Shown here one piece after another: positions 61,456 through 64,000 of a stretch of DNA of 64,000 bases (the first letter of the stretch is position 1; every line of letters begins with the position of its first letter). The position numbers were made by a program, and so were the translations under genes. The notes beneath the pieces are model-generated. The model was not told the origin of the DNA. It was given only the letters and a program-made list of their open reading frames with translations, and did no database searches. Source of the DNA: Bradyrhizobium barranii subsp. apii (GTDB lineage: Bacteria; Pseudomonadota; Alphaproteobacteria; Rhizobiales; Xanthobacteraceae); the NCBI RefSeq assembly GCF_011516635.5, contig NZ_CP096255.1, forward strand, positions 806,001 to 870,000, in the 5' to 3' direction.

Positions 61456-61582
61456 CGTAGGGTGGGCAAAGCGACTTGTCCGCCATAGCTCGAAGAGCGA
61501 AGGCGGAAGCGTGCCCACCAACTTCATTCGCGATCGAGGGTAGATGGTGGGCACGGCGCTTCGCGCCTTTGCCCACCCTACG
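61456..61582. repeat. Intergenic palindrome, class A
   Basis: CCGTAGGGTGGGCAAAGCGA and TTTGCCCACCCTACGG outer arms; CGTGCCCACCAAC and AGATGGTGGGCACGGCGC inner arms; CTTGTCCGCCATAGCTCG is shared with 57.9 kb. It fills most of the gap between the SDR and fasciclin genes; the rest of 61243-61455 shows no gene. Confidence 0.88.
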
Positions 61583-61596
61583 GCAGTGCGCCCGTT

Positions 61597-62358
61597 TCAA
61601 TCCCTGTTGTTCGGCGTCTGAATGAATCCGCGATTATGCGTCGGGCTGATCAGGAGCTCGTTGATGCAGACGCGCGGCGGCATCGATGCGATGAACGCGA
61701 TGGTGCGCCCCAGATCTTCCGATTGCAGCATCTTGGCCTGCTCCTCCTCGCTCGGCACCACCGGGCGCAGTTTCAGGATGGGAGTAGCCACCTCGCCCGG
61801 CATCAGGCAGCAGGCGCGCAGGCCGTTAACGCATTCGTCCATGTTGAAGGAATGAGTCAGCGCCAGCACCGCATGCTTGGTGGTGGTGTAGGCCGGGCCC
61901 GGCATCTTCGAGACGTGGCGGCCGGCCCAGGACGAGACGTTGATGATCGAGCCATCCTGCTGCTTGCGCATCGTGGGCAACACTGCGCGCATGCAATACA
62001 GCACGCCGTTGAGGTTGACCTGGACGAGCTTGTCCCAGCCCTCCAGTTCCATGTCCTTCCAGCTCCGCTTGGGGACATTGATACCGGCGTTGTTCACGAG
62101 CAGGTCGATGCGGCCGTGCTTCGCGACGATTTGATCGGCCGCCTTCTGGGCTTCGGCGGCGTTGGACACATCGAGCGCAATGGCCTCGGCCGCCCCGCCT
62201 GCCTTGGCAATCCTGGCAACCACGGTATCCAGGGCGTCCTTGCGGCGGCCCGAGACCACGACTATCCAGCCGTCGGCCGCGAGCGCCTCGGCGCCGGCCT
62301 CCCCGATCCCGCTGCCGCCGCCCGTCACCCAGGCCACGCGTTTCCCGTTTTGGGTCAT
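61597..62358 (-). CDS. SDR family oxidoreductase
   Basis: Short-chain dehydrogenase of 253 residues. TGGGSGIGEAGAEAL is the cofactor loop, LLVNNAGINVPKRSW the NNAG motif, NVSSWAG the catalytic Ser and YTTTKHAVLALTHS the Tyr/Lys pair. The substrate is unknown. It is divergent from the malonyl-CoA synthetase-like gene, 95 bases apart. Confidence 0.93.
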   Translation of the reverse strand: MTQNGKRVAWVTGGGSGIGEAGAEALAADGWIVVVSGRRKDALDTVVARIAKAGGAAEAIALDVSNAAEAQKAADQIVAKHGRIDLLVNNAGINVPKRSWKDMELEGWDKLVQVNLNGVLYCMRAVLPTMRKQQDGSIINVSSWAGRHVSKMPGPAYTTTKHAVLALTHSFNMDECVNGLRACCLMPGEVATPILKLRPVVPSEEEQAKMLQSEDLGRTIAFIASMPPRVCINELLISPTHNRGFIQTPNNRD

Positions 62359-62453
62359 GCAAACTGTCTCCGTTGCTTCATTGGGGCGGTTTTTGCTAAT
62401 CCAGCCCTCGGTTTTGACCGGCCTTGTTTGCCTTGCGGTCGAGGAAATCTTGC

Positions 62454-63983
62454 ATGAACCAAGCTGCCAACGCCAACCTGTTTTCCCGCCTGTTCGACGG
62501 TCTGGACGATCCCAAACGCCTCGCGGTCGAGACGCAGGACGGCGGCCGTATCAGCTATGGCGATCTGATCGCGCGGGCCGGGCAGATGGCGAACGTGCTG
62601 GTCGCGCGCGGCGTGAAGCCCGGCGACCGCGTCGCGGTGCAGGTGGAGAAATCGGTCGCCAATATCGTGCTGTATCTCGCCACCGTGCGGGCCGGCGCGG
62701 TCTATTTGCCGCTGAACACGGCCTATACGCTGAACGAGCTCGATTACTTCATCGGCGATGCCGAGCCGTCGCTGGTGGTCTGCGATCCCTCCAAGGCGGA
62801 AGGCCTCGCCCCGATCGCCGCCAAGGTGAAGGCCAAGGTCGAGACGCTCGGGCCCGACGGCAAGGGCTCGCTGACGGAAGCAGCCGACAAGGCCAGCAGC
62901 GAATTCGTAACCGTCTCACGGGCAAACGACGATCTCGCCGCGATCCTCTACACGTCGGGCACCACCGGCCGCTCCAAGGGCGCGATGCTGACGCACGACA
63001 ATCTCGCGTCGAACTCGCTCTCGCTCGTCGGCTACTGGCGCTTCACCGACAAGGACGTGCTGATCCACGCGCTGCCGATCTACCATACGCACGGCTTGTT
63101 CGTGGCGACCAACGTGACGCTGTTTTCGCGGGCGTCGATGATCTTCCTGCCGAAGCTCGACCCGGACCTGATCATCAAGCTGATGGCGCGCGCCACGGTG
63201 CTGATGGGCGTGCCGACCTTCTACACGCGGCTGCTCCAGAACTCCGCGCTGTCACGCGAGACCACAAAGCACATGCGACTGTTCATCTCGGGCTCGGCGC
63301 CGCTGCTCGCCGAAACCCATCGCGAATGGTCGGCGCGCACGGGACACGCGGTGCTCGAGCGCTACGGCATGACCGAGACCAACATGAACACGTCGAACCC
63401 GTATGACGGCGAGCGCGTGCCCGGCGCGGTCGGCTTTCCCCTCCCCGGCGTCTCCGTGCGCGTGACCGAGCCCGAGACCGGCAAGGAGCTGCCGCGCGAC
63501 GAGATCGGCATGATCGAGGTGAAGGGCCCGAACGTCTTCAAGGGCTATTGGCGAATGCCGGAGAAGACCGAGTCGGAATTCCGGCCCGACGGCTTCTTCA
63601 TCACCGGCGACCTCGGCAAGATCGACGACAAGGGCTACGTCCACATTCTCGGCCGCGGCAAGGATCTCGTGATCTCCGGCGGCTTCAACGTCTACCCCAA
63701 GGAAATCGAGAGCGAGCTCGACGCCATGCCCGGCGTGGTCGAGTCCGCCGTGATCGGCGTGCCACATGCCGATTTCGGCGAGGGGGTCACGGCGGTTCTG
63801 GTCTGCAACAAGGGCGCCGACGTCACCGAAGCCGCCGTGCTGAAGGCGCTCGACGGAAGGCTGGCAAAGTTCAAGATGCCCAAGCGCGTCTTCGTCGTCG
63901 ACGAATTGCCGCGGAATACGATGGGCAAGGTGCAGAAGAACGTGCTGCGGGATACCTACAAGGATATTTACGCGAAGAAGTGA
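62454..63983 (+). CDS. matB: Malonyl-CoA synthetase-like AMP-binding enzyme
   Basis: ANL superfamily acyl-CoA ligase of 509 residues, close in sequence flavour to rhizobial MatB, which makes malonyl-CoA from malonate. AILYTSGTTGRSKGAMLTH is the AMP-binding P-loop, LPIYHTHGLFVATNV, RLFISGSAPL, LERYGMTETNMNTSNPYDGER and GYVHILGRGKDLVISGGFNVYPKEIE follow, with the C-terminal catalytic Lys in NTMGKVQKNVL. ATG 62454 is chosen because it gives MNQAANANLFSRLFDGL. No malonate transporter or decarboxylase is in view. Confidence 0.9.
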   Translation: MNQAANANLFSRLFDGLDDPKRLAVETQDGGRISYGDLIARAGQMANVLVARGVKPGDRVAVQVEKSVANIVLYLATVRAGAVYLPLNTAYTLNELDYFIGDAEPSLVVCDPSKAEGLAPIAAKVKAKVETLGPDGKGSLTEAADKASSEFVTVSRANDDLAAILYTSGTTGRSKGAMLTHDNLASNSLSLVGYWRFTDKDVLIHALPIYHTHGLFVATNVTLFSRASMIFLPKLDPDLIIKLMARATVLMGVPTFYTRLLQNSALSRETTKHMRLFISGSAPLLAETHREWSARTGHAVLERYGMTETNMNTSNPYDGERVPGAVGFPLPGVSVRVTEPETGKELPRDEIGMIEVKGPNVFKGYWRMPEKTESEFRPDGFFITGDLGKIDDKGYVHILGRGKDLVISGGFNVYPKEIESELDAMPGVVESAVIGVPHADFGEGVTAVLVCNKGADVTEAAVLKALDGRLAKFKMPKRVFVVDELPRNTMGKVQKNVLRDTYKDIYAKK

Positions 63984-64000
63984 GTGGGGGAGCTCTGCTC

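Overview
This window is a GC-rich chromosomal segment of an alphaproteobacterium, almost certainly Bradyrhizobium or a very close relative. The evidence is the rhizobial TCA gene order mdh-sucC-sucD-sucA-sucB-(SDR)-lpd, the ffh-rpsP-rimM-trmD-rplS operon, dispersed leuC, leuD and leuB, a ccmABCD-ccmG cluster, and many intergenic palindromic repeats of the kind found throughout Bradyrhizobium genomes. It is mostly core housekeeping sequence. I found no rRNA, tRNA, CRISPR array, prophage or recognisable defence island, and no obvious large undescribed system.

Layout. 1-9.2 kb (minus strand): TCA operon from mdh down to the first codons of a probable lpd, with a small DUF1579-like gene between sucC and sucD and a frameshift in sucB. 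9.4-12.3 kb: zapE, thpR and a GDSL esterase. 12.3-15.5 kb: a two-gene ABC exporter (ATPase plus FtsX-type permease). 15.8-19.3 kb: a Bax-inhibitor-1 protein, a GNAT acetyltransferase, DUF2794 and DUF1223 proteins, and a possible small RNA with its own terminator near 18.2 kb. 19.5-25.6 kb: acnA, then ccmA, ccmB, ccmC, ccmD and ccmG for cytochrome c maturation. 25.8-31.9 kb: yciB, ftsY, an RluA-type pseudouridine synthase, a DUF2336 protein, mtaB and dapF. 32.1-34.8 kb: two exported proteins (GyrI-like, SIMPL) and a Tat-exported metallo-hydrolase. 35.2-39.2 kb: ffh, rpsP, rimM, trmD and rplS. 39.4-45.7 kb: leuC and leuD, separated by small secreted proteins, a zincin, and a divergent regulator/flavoprotein pair. 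45.7-54.5 kb: a glycosyltransferase, a caspase-like protein, a Crp-family regulator, a CitE-like lyase, carbonic anhydrase, asd and two unknown proteins. 54.6-64 kb: a hexapeptide acyltransferase, leuB, an MFS transporter, an intact IS630-type element, a molybdoenzyme/cytochrome b/fasciclin group, an SDR and a malonyl-CoA synthetase-like gene.

How the genes work together: mdh, sucABCD and acnA supply TCA enzymes. leuB, leuC, leuD, asd and dapF make leucine and the aspartate-family amino acids. ffh and ftsY are the two protein partners of SRP targeting. The ccm genes supply heme and reductant for c-type cytochromes.

Most notable: (i) three minus-strand genes (sucB, a MmyB-type regulator, a CitE-like lyase) each lose one or two bases near the 3' end, while the rest of the protein is encoded intact in another frame; (ii) an IS630 element with a -1 slippery A7 run is inserted at a TA inside the stop codon of the molybdoenzyme gene and regenerates the stop; (iii) a probable sRNA terminator, a hairpin in front of leuC, and a structured stretch upstream of ffh; (iv) at least seven classes of intergenic palindromes.
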